A DNA stretch of 64,000 nucleotides from Petaurus breviceps papuanus (lineage: Eukaryota > Chordata > Mammalia > Diprotodontia > Petauridae), in contig JAMXIF010000043.1 of NCBI GenBank assembly GCA_028583685.1, forward strand, positions 11,930,109-11,994,108, read 5' to 3'. The notes beneath the pieces were generated by a model. That model did not search any database and was not told where the DNA came from. It was given only the letters and a program-made list of their open reading frames with translations. The translations under genes were made by a program, and so were the position numbers. Shown in pieces: positions 54,439 through 64,000 of this stretch (the stretch's first letter is position 1; each line of letters opens with the position of its first letter).

Positions 54439-54664
54439 TTATAGTCACATTTTAAATTAGAGAAGCAGGGAGGAATTATGTTTTGATTTATGGACAGGAC
54501 TAGAGTTTTTGTCCACATAATAGACAGAGATGATCACAAGAGATAAATGGACAGTTTTAATTATGTAAACTTTTTTAAAAGGTTTTTTTTTAATATAAAC
54601 AAATCTAATCAGAAGGGGAAAGAGTAGAGGGAAATCTTTGAGTTGAGGTGTTATTAGTTTTTTT

Positions 54665-55915
54665 TTCTTCCTGACAAATATCTTATTTCTAAGATATATA
54701 TGGAACTGATTTAAATTTATAACAAGTAGAACTGTTCTCCAATTATTAATGGTCAAAGGATATGAACAGGAAATGTTTGGAGTGAGAAATTCAATCTATC
54801 AACATCCATATTAAAAAATGCTCCATATCACTAATAATTAAAGAAATGACAATTAAAGCAATTCTGAGGTTCTACCTAAAGCCTATAAAATTGTAAAAGA
54901 TGACACAAAAGAAAAATGACAACATTGGAGAAACTTCAACAGAATAGACACATTAATGTACTGTTAGTGGAACTGTAAATTTGTCCATTTATTGTTAAAA
55001 GCAATTAATAATTATGCACCACTGGAAAATCAGAGGGGGAATGGAGGAGGATATTGGGGAGAGAAGATTGGGGAAGGGGTATACAGTGGGATTGCTGTTT
55101 TGGGGTGGGGTGTAGGAGAAAGATGGGGAGAAAGTTTGAAGCTCAAAATCTTGTAGAAACGAATGATATAAACTAAAATTAAACAAAATTTAATTTAAAT
55201 ATGAATTTTTTAAAAAGGGAAAAAAAGAGTGACAGGGGACTTTAGAGAAAAGACTTATGGAAATTGAGTTTGGGTGAGTTTGGATATGAATATAAACTCT
55301 GATACTAGTTTTATGAACACAAACAAATGAAGCTATATTTTCCTCATCTGCTAAGTGGAATAATATTTATACTATTAATCTTATATGACTGTTTGTTTTT
55401 AAATGTAAAAAAAAATGATTATGCCCCAAAATGTAGTGCCTTTGATGTAGTGTTGCAACTACTAGGTTTATATATCAATAAGACCAAAGAAAGAATATAA
55501 GGACTCATGTGTGCAAAAAATATTTATAACAACTGTTTTTTATGATTGTGAAGAACTAGAAGTTAGCAATCAACTGAAGAATGTGAACAAATTGTAGTAT
55601 ATGAATATGTGGAATAGGATTGCACAGTAAGAAATAAACAAAGGGATCCTTTCTGAGAAATTGGGGAAGACATAAACGGAGTAAAATGATTAGAACTGAG
55701 AGGACAATTGATAAACTAGCAGCAAGGTAAAAAAAAATTAAAAAAAAGATAAATGCAATAACTATCCATGACTGAAGGTGATAGCTTCAATATTCAAAGT
55801 GAGACAAATATTTTTAGGCATGGCCAATGTGGAGATTTGTTTTATTTGACTATGCATATTTGTAGCACATTTTTTTGAATGTGTATAGGATAAAGAAAAA
55901 TAAATAAATGCTATT
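54665..55915 (+). mobile_element. Old L1 LINE 3' part, split by a younger insertion
   Basis: 54665-55017 follows L1 ORF2 codons near the C-terminus (compare 24165-24510: 'acaaatatcttatttctaag', 'tggtcaaaggatatgaacag', 'ctaataattaaagaaatgac', 'ttagtggaactgtaaat'). 55414-55915 carries on exactly where it stopped ('gattatgccccaaaatgtag', compare 24505-24525) to the 3' UTR. So one old L1 was interrupted at 55018-55413. Confidence 0.8.
55018..55413 (+). mobile_element. 5'-truncated L1 tail with a probable 3' transduction
   Basis: 55018-55225 is L1 3' UTR ('tggggaaggggtatacagtg', 'ctcaaaatcttgtagaaacg', 'ataaactaaaattaaac') with a degenerate A tail at about 55200-55228. Then 55229-55400 is MIR-like sequence ('gtttgggtgagtttggatat', 'ttttcctcatctgctaagtg') followed by a second A run at about 55405-55415. 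The block lies between aataattatgc (55007-55017) and aatgattatgc (55414-55424), a target duplication with one mismatch, so L1 tail plus MIR-like sequence came in together. Confidence 0.6.
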
Positions 55916-57120
55916 ATTTGCATAAAAGTTTAAAGAAAAAGAATTATTTAAAATCCAGCCTGATCATTTTCTCTTTGTGAACTCTGGGCCAAGCGTAAGA
56001 TTCATTTGTATTGTCTCTCCAAGAAAGATTTATATATAGATGAACTCTTTGGGAAGACTCTCAAATTGTATATCATAGTATGAACAATAGACATTTTCAT
56101 CCACTTGATATTTCTTCTGTAGATTATGAGAAAAAAAAACATTCTAAGTGATTGCGCTGTGAATTTAAGAAATTCTGGAATGTTCTGTTGTTGATGCACT
56201 CAGCAAAGTTTTATCTGCAAAGAAAAACATCTAGAAGACTTCAATATCTATTATAGAATCTTTAAATTTGGACTCTTTCTGGATCAGCCTTTTCTATGAT
56301 GGTGGCTACTGCCTTGATGAACTTATACCTCCCTATTTTATAGTTTTTAGGGGGATATTATTAATCATAATATTAACAAACAGATTTATCTCTGCCACAT
56401 GTTTAGAGAATGCTGATTGAATGTGAATATGAATGAAATGTTTTCTTTTCATTGTCTACAAGCAATAAAAGAAGAATATTGCATTCTTTTATCTTTCAAT
56501 CATTTGTGTGACAGTAAAGACATGATTTTGAGTAGAATTTCACTCAGGAAACCTGCTTGCTACCATCTTATATCATTATCAGGGTTGTCTCTTATACACA
56601 TATAAATTATTCTCATAAATGTTAGCAGAGATGAGAACAAAGTCATATGTGTTAGTGGTTTTTTAATATTACTTCTGATACTCTTTGTGTGTATATAAGT
56701 TTTGTGTGTGTGTGTGTGTGTGTTGAAGGGGAGTGGTTACAATAAGGTCTTGATTTTTTTTATAATGTTTTATCAACCTCTCTTATTGTTTTATATACCT
56801 AGTTAAATGATTGCTCAGTACCTTTGGAGTTGTGTCACCACTAGCATAAACCTCTTCCTTGCCTTATGCCAGTCTTCCTATATTTCCTTTATTAAGCAAC
56901 ATTTCTGTTTCCATAAAGGTTTAGAGAAGGCTCTGTCTACCCATTTATATTTCACAAGGGACTAGTATATAGCATCTTGGGGAGTGTGATTTTGAGTCCA
57001 AATAAGATGATGACTATTCTAATTAGTGCTAAAAATAATTTGTTATAAAAATCTTTGCATTTTTTTCTCTTTTTATCTGATTGTTATAGTCTTTTCAGCT
57101 TCACCGTTCAATGCTCTCAG
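55916..57120. other. Unassigned intergenic sequence
   Basis: AT-rich. A (GT)n run lies at 56705-56722. No family recognised, though an old LINE is possible. Confidence 0.3.
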
Positions 57121-57124
57121 TATG

Positions 57125-57262
57125 ACTATGCATAGTTTAGTCTCTCCCTAAGTTCTTATTTAGAATGTAAGCTTTTTAGGGACAAAGACTATCTTTCTTT
57201 AGTATTTCTATACTTACTACTCTTCTTTATACTTGGCAAATAGCAAATGCATGATTATTTTT
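57125..57262 (+). mobile_element. L2 3'-end fragment
   Basis: 'tagaatgtaagctttttagg', 'gacaaagactatctttcttt' and 'acttggcaaatagcaaatgc' are a diverged L2 end. Confidence 0.6.
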
Positions 57263-58082
57263 TCCTTTAATTTCTGTATTTATTGCAAACTTTTCATTTC
57301 CAAATGCTGGGCTTTTTTTCTGTTTTATGGGCTAATAATACCCATAATCTTTTGAGTTACTCTTCTGTTTGGGTATTTTTTATGAATAAATATATTCTAA
57401 ACCATTGTTGCCTTTGCCTGCCATATTTCTCTGTTGAATAAGATCGTGTTCTCATCTGTTTTCCCCCCTTAGTTATTTTTCCTTTCCTTATTGTAATGGT
57501 AGGTTTATGTTGGTCATTTTTTTTTGGTCTTTATTAATTTGTTTACTTTTAGTTTACAAGAATCATTACCACAATTCCTTGAGTTTTAAATTTTCTCACT
57601 TTCCTCCATGGCGCCCTCCCCTTCCCCCCCACCCCCCATGGCAGCATACAATCAAGGATAGTTTCTGCAAATACTTTCACATTAGGCATTGGTCAGGTTA
57701 AAAAGAAGGATTATCACAGCAGGAATGAAGAATGGTAACTAGGAAACAAAACCAAGCAAGAAAACAAAAAAGGGCAGGTAGTTTGCTTCAATCTGGCTTC
57801 AATTGCAGTTCTTTCTCTGTATGTAAACGTCTCTCTCCATCATGAGTTTTTTGGGTTTGACTTATGATTCTGGATTGCTGAGTCCAGTTTATCAAAGTTG
57901 GACATCACACATATGTTGTGTTTGTAATTGTGTACAAATTTCTCCTGGCTCTACTCTTCTCACTCAGCATCAGTTCGTATAAGCCATCAGCTCCTCTTTT
58001 CTTATTGTACAATAGTATTCCATAACATGCATATACCGCAACTTGTTCAGCCCCAATTGATGGGCACCCCCTTAATTTCCAA

Positions 58083-61000
58083 TTCTTTGCTACCACAAAA
58101 AGAGCTACTATAAAATATTTTTAACCTATGGATCTTTTCCCCACTTCTATGATCTCTTTGGGATACAACCCTAGAAGTGGTATTGCTGGGTCAAAGGGTA
58201 TGAAATTAGGGGCAGCCAGATAGCACAACGAGTAAGAGCACTGGCCCCAGAGTTGGGATAACCTTAGATCGAATCCAGGCTCTGATACTTAGCCACCACA
58301 CCCAGAAATAACGGGCCGTGTAACCTTGAACAACTTACTTAACCCCAATTGCTTAAAAAAATAAAGGCACCAAATTATTTATAGCCCTTTGGGCATAATT
58401 CCAGATTGCTTTCCAAAAATGTTTGGATTAGTTCACAACTCCACCAGCAATGCATTAGTGTTCCAATTTGTCCATATCCTCTTCAGCATTTGTCATTTTC
58501 CTGTTTTGTCATCTTAGCCAATCTGACTGGTGAGATGTGGTACCTCAGAGTTGTTTTGATTTGCATTTCTCTAATCAATAGTGATTTAGAGCATTTTTTC
58601 ATATGCTTATGAATACCTTTCATTTTATCCTCTGTAAACTGTCTGTTCATATCCTTTGATCATTTATCAATTGAGGAATGACTTGTATTCTTATAGATTT
58701 GACTCCATTCTCTGTATACTTTAGAAATGAGTCCTTTATCAGTGACATAGGTTGTAAAAATTCTTTCCCAATTTTCCACTTCCCTCTTAATCCTGGTTAC
58801 ATTGGCTTTGTTTGTACAGAAGTTTTTCAATTTAATGTAATCAAAATTATCCATATTGCATTTTATAATGCCCTCTAATACTTGTTTGGTCGTACAGTCT
58901 TCCCCTCTCCACAAATCTGACAGGTAAACTATTCCTTGCTTTCCCAGATTGCTTAGAGTATCAGCCTTTATACCTAGATCATGCACCCATTTAGACTTGA
59001 TTTTGGTATATGGTGTTAGATAATGGTCTATGCCCAGTTTCTGCCATACTATATTCCAGTTTTCCCAGCAGCTTTTGTCAAATAATGAGTTCTTATCCCC
59101 AAAACTGGGGTCTTTGGGTTTATCAAACAGTAGATTACTATAGTCATTGACTGCTGAGTATCATGTACCCAATCTATTCCACTGATCCACTACTCTATTC
59201 CTCAGCCAGTACCAAGTAGTTTTGAGGACAGCTTTATAGTACAGATTAAAATCTGGTATAGCTAGTCCACCATCCCTAGCATTTCTTTTCATTAATTCCC
59301 TTAATATTCTGGACCTTTTGTTCTTCCAAATGAATTTTGTTACTACTTTTTCTAGCTCTATAAGGTAGTTTTTTGGTAAAATGATTCGTATGGCACTAAA
59401 TATATATAATTAATTTAGGTAAAATTGTCATTTATATTATATTAGCTCAACCCAGCCGTGAGCAATTGATGTCTTTCCAATTAGTTAGATCTGACTTTAT
59501 TTGGGTGAAAAGTGTTTTGTAGTTGTGTTCATATAGGTCTTGGGTTTGTTTTGGTAGGTAGATGCCCAAATATTTTATAATGTCTACAGTAACTTTAAAT
59601 GGGTTTTCTCTTTCTATCTCTTGCTATTGAATTTCATTAGAAATACACAGGAATGCCGAGGATTTATGAGGGTTTATTTTATACCCTGCAAGTTTGTCAA
59701 ATTTATTTATTGTCTCAAGCACTGTTTTACTTGATTCTCTAGGATTCTATAAGTATATCATCATATCATCTGCAAAGAGTGATAACTTCATCTCTTCTTT
59801 GCCTGATTTGATTCTTTTGATTTCTTTTTCTCCTCTAATTGCTACATTTCTAGTACCAGATTGAATAAGAGGGGTGATAGTGGACATCTTTGTTTCACCC
59901 CTGATCTTATTGGAAATGCTTCTAGCTTCTCCCCATTACATATAATACTTGCTGATGGCTTTAAATAGATGCTACCTATTATTTTAAGGAAGGCTCCATT
60001 TATTCCTATTCTTTCTAGTGTTTTTAATAGGAATGCATTTTGTATTTTGTCAAAAGCCTTTTCTACATCTAATGAGACAATCATGTGGTTTTTGCTAGTT
60101 TTGTTGTTGATATGGTACTGATGGTTTTCCTAATATTAAACCTTTCTTGAATTCCTGGAATAAATCATACCTGATCAAAGTGTATTATTCGTGGGATAAG
60201 TTGCTCTAGTCTTTTTACTAATATTTTATTTAAGATTTTTGCATCTATATTCATGAGGGAGATTGGTCTATAATTTTCTTTCTCTGTTTTATCTCTTCCT
60301 GATTTAGGTATCAGTACCATATTTGTGTCATAAAAAGAATTTGGTAGGACTCCTTCTTCACCAATTTTCCTGAATAGTTTGTAGAGTATTGGAATCAATT
60401 GTTCTTTAAATGTTTGATATAATTCACTAGTAAATCCATCTGGCCATGGGGATTTTTTCCTAGGGAGTTGACTGATGGCTTGTTCAATTTCTTTTTCTGA
60501 GATGGGGTTATTTAAGTAATTTACTTCCTCTACAATTAATCTGGGCAACCTATATTTTTGTAAACATTCATCCTTTTCACTAAGATTGTCAAATTTATGT
60601 GCATACAACTGGGCAAAATAATTCCTAATTATTGTTTTAATTTCCTCTTCATTGGAGGTAGGTTCACCCTTTTCATTTTTGATACTCATAATTTGGTTTT
60701 CTTTTTTTTTATCATATTGACTAAGGGTCTATCAATTTTGTTGTTTTTTTTTTCATAAAACCAGGTCTTAATTTTATTTCATAATTGAATAGATTTCTTA
60801 ATTTCAATTTTATTAATCTCTCCTTTGGTTTCCAGTATTTCTAATTTAGTATTTAATTGGGCATTTTCAATTTGTTTTTTTTTTCTAGCTTTTTCAATTG
60901 CATGCCCAATTCATTTGCCTCTCTTTTCTCTAATTTATTCATGTATGAACTCAGGGATATAAAACTTCCTCCAAGAACTGCCTTTGCTGCATCGCACAAA

Positions 61001-61805
61001 TTTTGGTACGTGGTTTCATTATTGTCATTTTCTTGAATGAAGTTACTGCTTGTTTCTATGATTTCTTGTTTGACCCACTCATTCTTTAGGATTTAATTGT
61101 TTAGTTTCCAATTAGTTTTTAGTCTGTCTTTCCATGGCCCTTCATTGCATATGATTTTTATTGCATCATGATCTGAGAATGATGCATTTATTATTTCTGC
61201 CTTTCTGCACTGAATTGTAAGGTTTTTATGTCCTAGTACATGGTCAATTTTTTTTTGTATGTGCCATGAACCACTGCAAAGAATGTATATTCCTTTTTAT
61301 CCCTATTCAGTTTTCTTCAGAGATCTGTCATACCTACCCTCTCTAAAATTCTATTCACCTCCTTGACTTCTTTCTTGTTTATTTTGAGGTTGGATTTATC
61401 AAGCTCAGAGAGGGGGAGATTAAGGTCTCCCACTAGCATAGTTTTGCTATCTATTTCTTCCTCTAATTCTTTTACCTTCTCCTCTAGGAATCTGGATGCT
61501 ATACCACTTGGTGCATATATGTTAAGTGATTATAATTGCTTCATTCTCGATGGTGCCTTTTAGCAGGATATAGTTTCCTACCTTTTCTCTTTTAATTAGA
61601 TCAATTTTTGCTTTTGCTTTATCTGAGATAAGGATTGCTACCCCTGCTTTTTTTTTTTTTACTTTAGCTGAGGCATGATATATTTTACTCCAGCCTTTTA
61701 CCTTTACCCTGTGTATATCCCTCTGTTTCAGATGTGTTTCTTTTAAACAGAATATTGTAAGATTATGATTTTTAATCTATTCTGCTATCCTCCTCTGTTT
61801 TATGG
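58083..61805 (-). pseudogene. L1 ORF2 of the second copy, broken
   Basis: Recognisable reverse-strand pieces: the inter-domain and RT N-terminus at 60689-60165 ([29 protein letters not shown]); RT motif A and following at 60084-59842 ([19 protein letters not shown]) ending at a stop after LVLEM; FADD near 59772 followed by Leu and an in-frame TAG, as in the forward copy; C-terminal region at 58986-58660 (LSNLGKQGIVYLSDLWRG). Endonuclease lies at about 61100-61805. Frame changes and stops are spread throughout, and a SINE sits at 58209-58371. The usual stop is lost at the end (AKNWKL in place of AKN-stop). Confidence 0.9.
58209..58371 (+). mobile_element. Short tRNA-derived marsupial SINE inside the second L1
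   Basis: 'ggggcagccagatagcacaa', 'gcactggccccagagttggg', near-ideal B box 'gatcgaatcc', 'gggccgtgtaaccttgaaca' and 'acttaaccccaattgc' plus an A-rich tail. A short duplication aaatta (58203-58208, 58372-58377) brackets it, and the L1 reads on across the site. Confidence 0.9.
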
Positions 61806-62451
61806 GAGAGTTCATTCCATTTGCATTCACAGTTATGATTTTTATCTGTTTCTTTCCCTCCATCCTATTCCCTCCCATGTTAATGCTTATATTTTTCCTC
61901 CCCTTCTCCCTTCCCCACCTTAATAGTTTTCCTTTTGACCACCGCCTACCTCAGTATTCCCTTATTAGCCCCCCTCCCTTTTTCTCCCCTGACTTTTTCC
62001 CTCCCTACTAATCCCCCCCTTTCATAGCCCTTTCCCCTGCTACTTCCTGTAGCATATTTTTATGCTTAATGAAGTATGTTATTTCTTCTTCGCACCAAGA
62101 GTAAGAGGAACAAATCTCATGCAAAGCTCCTCTCCCTCCCCACTTTCCCTCTAATGTGATACTTTTTGCGTCTCTTCTCCATAGAGTCCTATGCTTAACT
62201 GGTTCTTATTCCCTCCTTGCAACAGACCCAATGAGGGAAAAGCTCATAAAATACTCATCTCCCTCCCTTTTCCTCTGCTATATTGTTTTAATGCCTCTTT
62301 GTGTGGCATAATTTGCCCTTTTCCACTTCATTCATTCCTCTTCTTCCATTGCAGTCCCTTTGTAGCCCTTAATAAGATTTTTTAAAATTAACATTTTATG
62401 TAATTTATACTCGTATCCTCTACTTGTCTGTAAACTGCTCTTATTAAATAA

Positions 62452-62453
<2 letters not shown>

Positions 62454-62481
<28 letters not shown>
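62454..62481. repeat. (TG)n microsatellite in the L1 between ORFs
   Basis: Fourteen TG units. The forward L1 has no such run at the equivalent place (about 20700). Confidence 0.95.
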
Positions 62482-62487
<6 letters not shown>

Positions 62488-62518
62488 CTTTTTTATCTTT
62501 CTATGTCACTCTTCCATC

Positions 62519-63487
62519 TCATAATTGGTGGTTGAATTTTCCATTGAGCTCTGGCTTTTTCATCAGAAAGATCTGGAAATCTGTTACATCGTTTAATGAC
62601 CATCTCTTTGCCTGGAAGAATATGCTCAGTCTCTCTGGGTAGGTGATCCTTGGTTGTAACATGAGCTCTTTTGCTTTGTGAAAAATTGAATTCCACTGCC
62701 TCCAATCTTTCAGTGTAGAGGCTGCCAAATCCTGTGTGATCCTCACTGTGGTTCCTCAATATTTGAATTGTTTCTTTCTGGTCACTTGAAGTATTCTCTC
62801 TTTCAGCTGGTAGCTCTTGAGTTTGGCCACAACATTTCGAGGACTTTTCAATTTGGTATCTCTTTCAGGAGGTATCTGGTGGATTCTCTCGATTTCTATT
62901 TTACCCTCAGGTTCTAGTATCTTACAGCAGTTTTCCTTAATGAGCTCTTGGAGAATGTTGTCCAGGCTCATTTTTTCTTCATGATTTTCTGGTAGGCCTA
63001 TGATTCTCAGGTTCTCTCTCCTGGATCTGTTTCCCAGGTCAGTTATTTTTCCAATGAGATGTTTTCTCTCTTTTTCTAATTTTTCATTCTTGTTGTTTTG
63101 TTTGACTAATTCTTGGTTCCTCATAGAGTTATTTGCTTCAATTTGGTTGATTCTGGTTTTTAGCAAATCATTTCCTTACTTAGTTTTTGGAGCTCCTTTT
63201 TCCATATCATACACTTTTCTTTTTAAGGAGATATTTTCTTCATTATAATGTTTTTCTAATTCTGAAATTTTGATTTTAAGAGAATTATTCATTTTGTCTT
63301 CTATCTCTCTCATTTGGTTTTCAAAGTTCCTTTTGAGCTCATCTAGGAGAGCTTTCTGTGCTTGGGACCTGTTCCCTGTTCATGTTTCAGCTGTGGGTGT
63401 GGAGTCCACATGTTCTCCCTCTGAGTTTGGTTCCTCCCTCTGAGGATAGTAGGATTCCAGAGCCTTTGTAGTCAGCTTTCTACCCAT
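62519..63487 (-). pseudogene. L1 ORF1 of the second copy, broken
   Basis: The start ATG (63487-63485) begins MGRKLTTKALESYYPQ, as in the forward copy, but a stop follows early in the N-terminal part. 63166-62756 is open and carries NLRIIGLPEN and RNVVAKL, and 62746-62519 carries QPRITYPERLSIFFQ. At least two frame interruptions separate these parts. The coiled coil, RRM and C-terminal domain can be told apart but no intact protein is encoded. Confidence 0.9.
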
Positions 63488-63939
63488 TTTGAGGCAGGAC
63501 ATGCCCTTCCTCTAGGGTTCCCAAGGGTTTACTGTTGAGGATAGTTACTATGTTTTCAGGGTCAGAGAGTGGGGTTGGAGCAGGCGGGGTTCACTCTGCT
63601 ATCCTGGTCCTTGGAGGTCCTGATAGGGGCGTTTTTTTTAAATTTCTGAGCTATGGAGTGGTAGTCCCAGGAGTATTTGCTGTCCTGGACAGGGGCCCTG
63701 TATTTGGTTCTTACCTTGTTCTTTCCAGCCCAGGCCTTTGGTGATAGGCCTGGTGATAGTGTCCTTGTGGTTGGTTGGACGACTTGCCCCCCTCATTGAT
63801 CAGGTCTCCTCTCGGCCTGCCCCTCAGTCAAACATTTTTTGAGGGTGGCAAGAGCTTGTGTCATCTGCTGTTCTTTTGTATAACATTTGATATCAGCAAT
63901 ATATCAAAATGGGTCTAGTTGGAATTTTCTAAATTTTTT

Positions 63940-64000
63940 GCCATATCTCTCTCTGTCTCTCTCTATCTCTCTGTCTCTCTCTATCTCTCTGTCTCTCTCT
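63940..64000. repeat. (CTCTGTCTCTCTAT)n-type pyrimidine repeat at the window end
   Basis: 'ctctctctgtctctctctat' type units in tandem, continuing past the window edge. Confidence 0.9.

Larger units (their letters stand above)
57517..63829 (-). mobile_element. Second long LINE-1, reverse strand, about 6.3 kb including a SINE
   Basis: Starts with the complement of the A tail (T run 57517-57525), then 3' UTR with the C-rich complement of the G tract (57600-57640), ORF2 (about 58083-61805), the inter-ORF purine tract in complement (61850-62100), ORF1 (62519-63487) and about 340 bp of 5' UTR ending near 63829, where similarity to the forward copy's 5' UTR (at about 19440) stops. It is 5'-truncated inside the 5' UTR and both ORFs are broken. 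No target duplication is evident at the 5' edge. It is more decayed than the forward copy. Confidence 0.93.

Noticed and set aside
57500-63850. Target-site duplication of the second L1
   Set aside because: Flanks near 57511-57516 (tggtca) and 63827-63832 (gtcaaa) share only a few bases, which is not convincing.

Overview
The window reads as repeat-rich, non-coding mammalian DNA, almost certainly from a marsupial. It holds L1 elements of marsupial type (ORF1 beginning MGRKQTTKTK, 5' end GGCCAAGATGGCGG), tRNA-derived SINEs of the 'gggcagctaggtggcacagtgg' kind that are abundant in marsupials, a HAL1 half-L1, CR1/L3 and L2 LINE relics, many MIR-type CORE-SINEs and hAT fossils. I cannot name the species. 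I found no host protein-coding exon, tRNA, rRNA or CRISPR that I can support. The only long intact reading frame is the ORF1 of a LINE-1.

Layout. 1-18.9 kb: an internally deleted reverse L1 relic, L2, MIR and L3 fragments, a reverse-strand hAT-transposase-like reading frame near 7.3-7.5 kb, a coding-like but unidentified reverse-strand stretch at 12.7-13.1 kb, and a solo LTR (13191-13728) with 5-bp target duplications. 18990-25290: a nearly full-length L1, forward, with exact 16-bp target duplications, intact ORF1 and a broken ORF2. 25.6-27.6 kb: one old L3/CR1 LINE that appears to have been split by an L1 tail, a MITE-like repeat, a MIR and a SINE. 28-38 kb: MIRs, an L1 3' end (reverse), an L1 5' half lacking its 3' part, and long microsatellites, one holding a 100-base gap. 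38.7-41.7 kb: a HAL1 in which the start of ORF2 is joined directly to its end, with a SINE inside. 42-48.4 kb: two hAT non-autonomous elements, one split by a SINE, a MITE inside a MIR, and a second solo LTR of the same family as the first but reversed (47773-48412). 49-57 kb: AT microsatellite with a gap, L3, an RTE-like LINE fragment, and an old L1 that received a younger L1 with what looks like a 3' transduction. 57517-63829: a second long L1 on the reverse strand, broken in both ORFs and carrying a SINE.

The window is a layered record of transposition rather than a set of cooperating genes. The points most worth following are an in-frame TAG just after the reverse-transcriptase FADD box shared by both long L1 copies, the microhomology junction in the HAL1, the L1 3' transduction candidate, and the paired solo LTRs. 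Family names for repeats come from recalled consensus sequences and were not checked against a database. Boundaries of old repeats are approximate unless target duplications are quoted.
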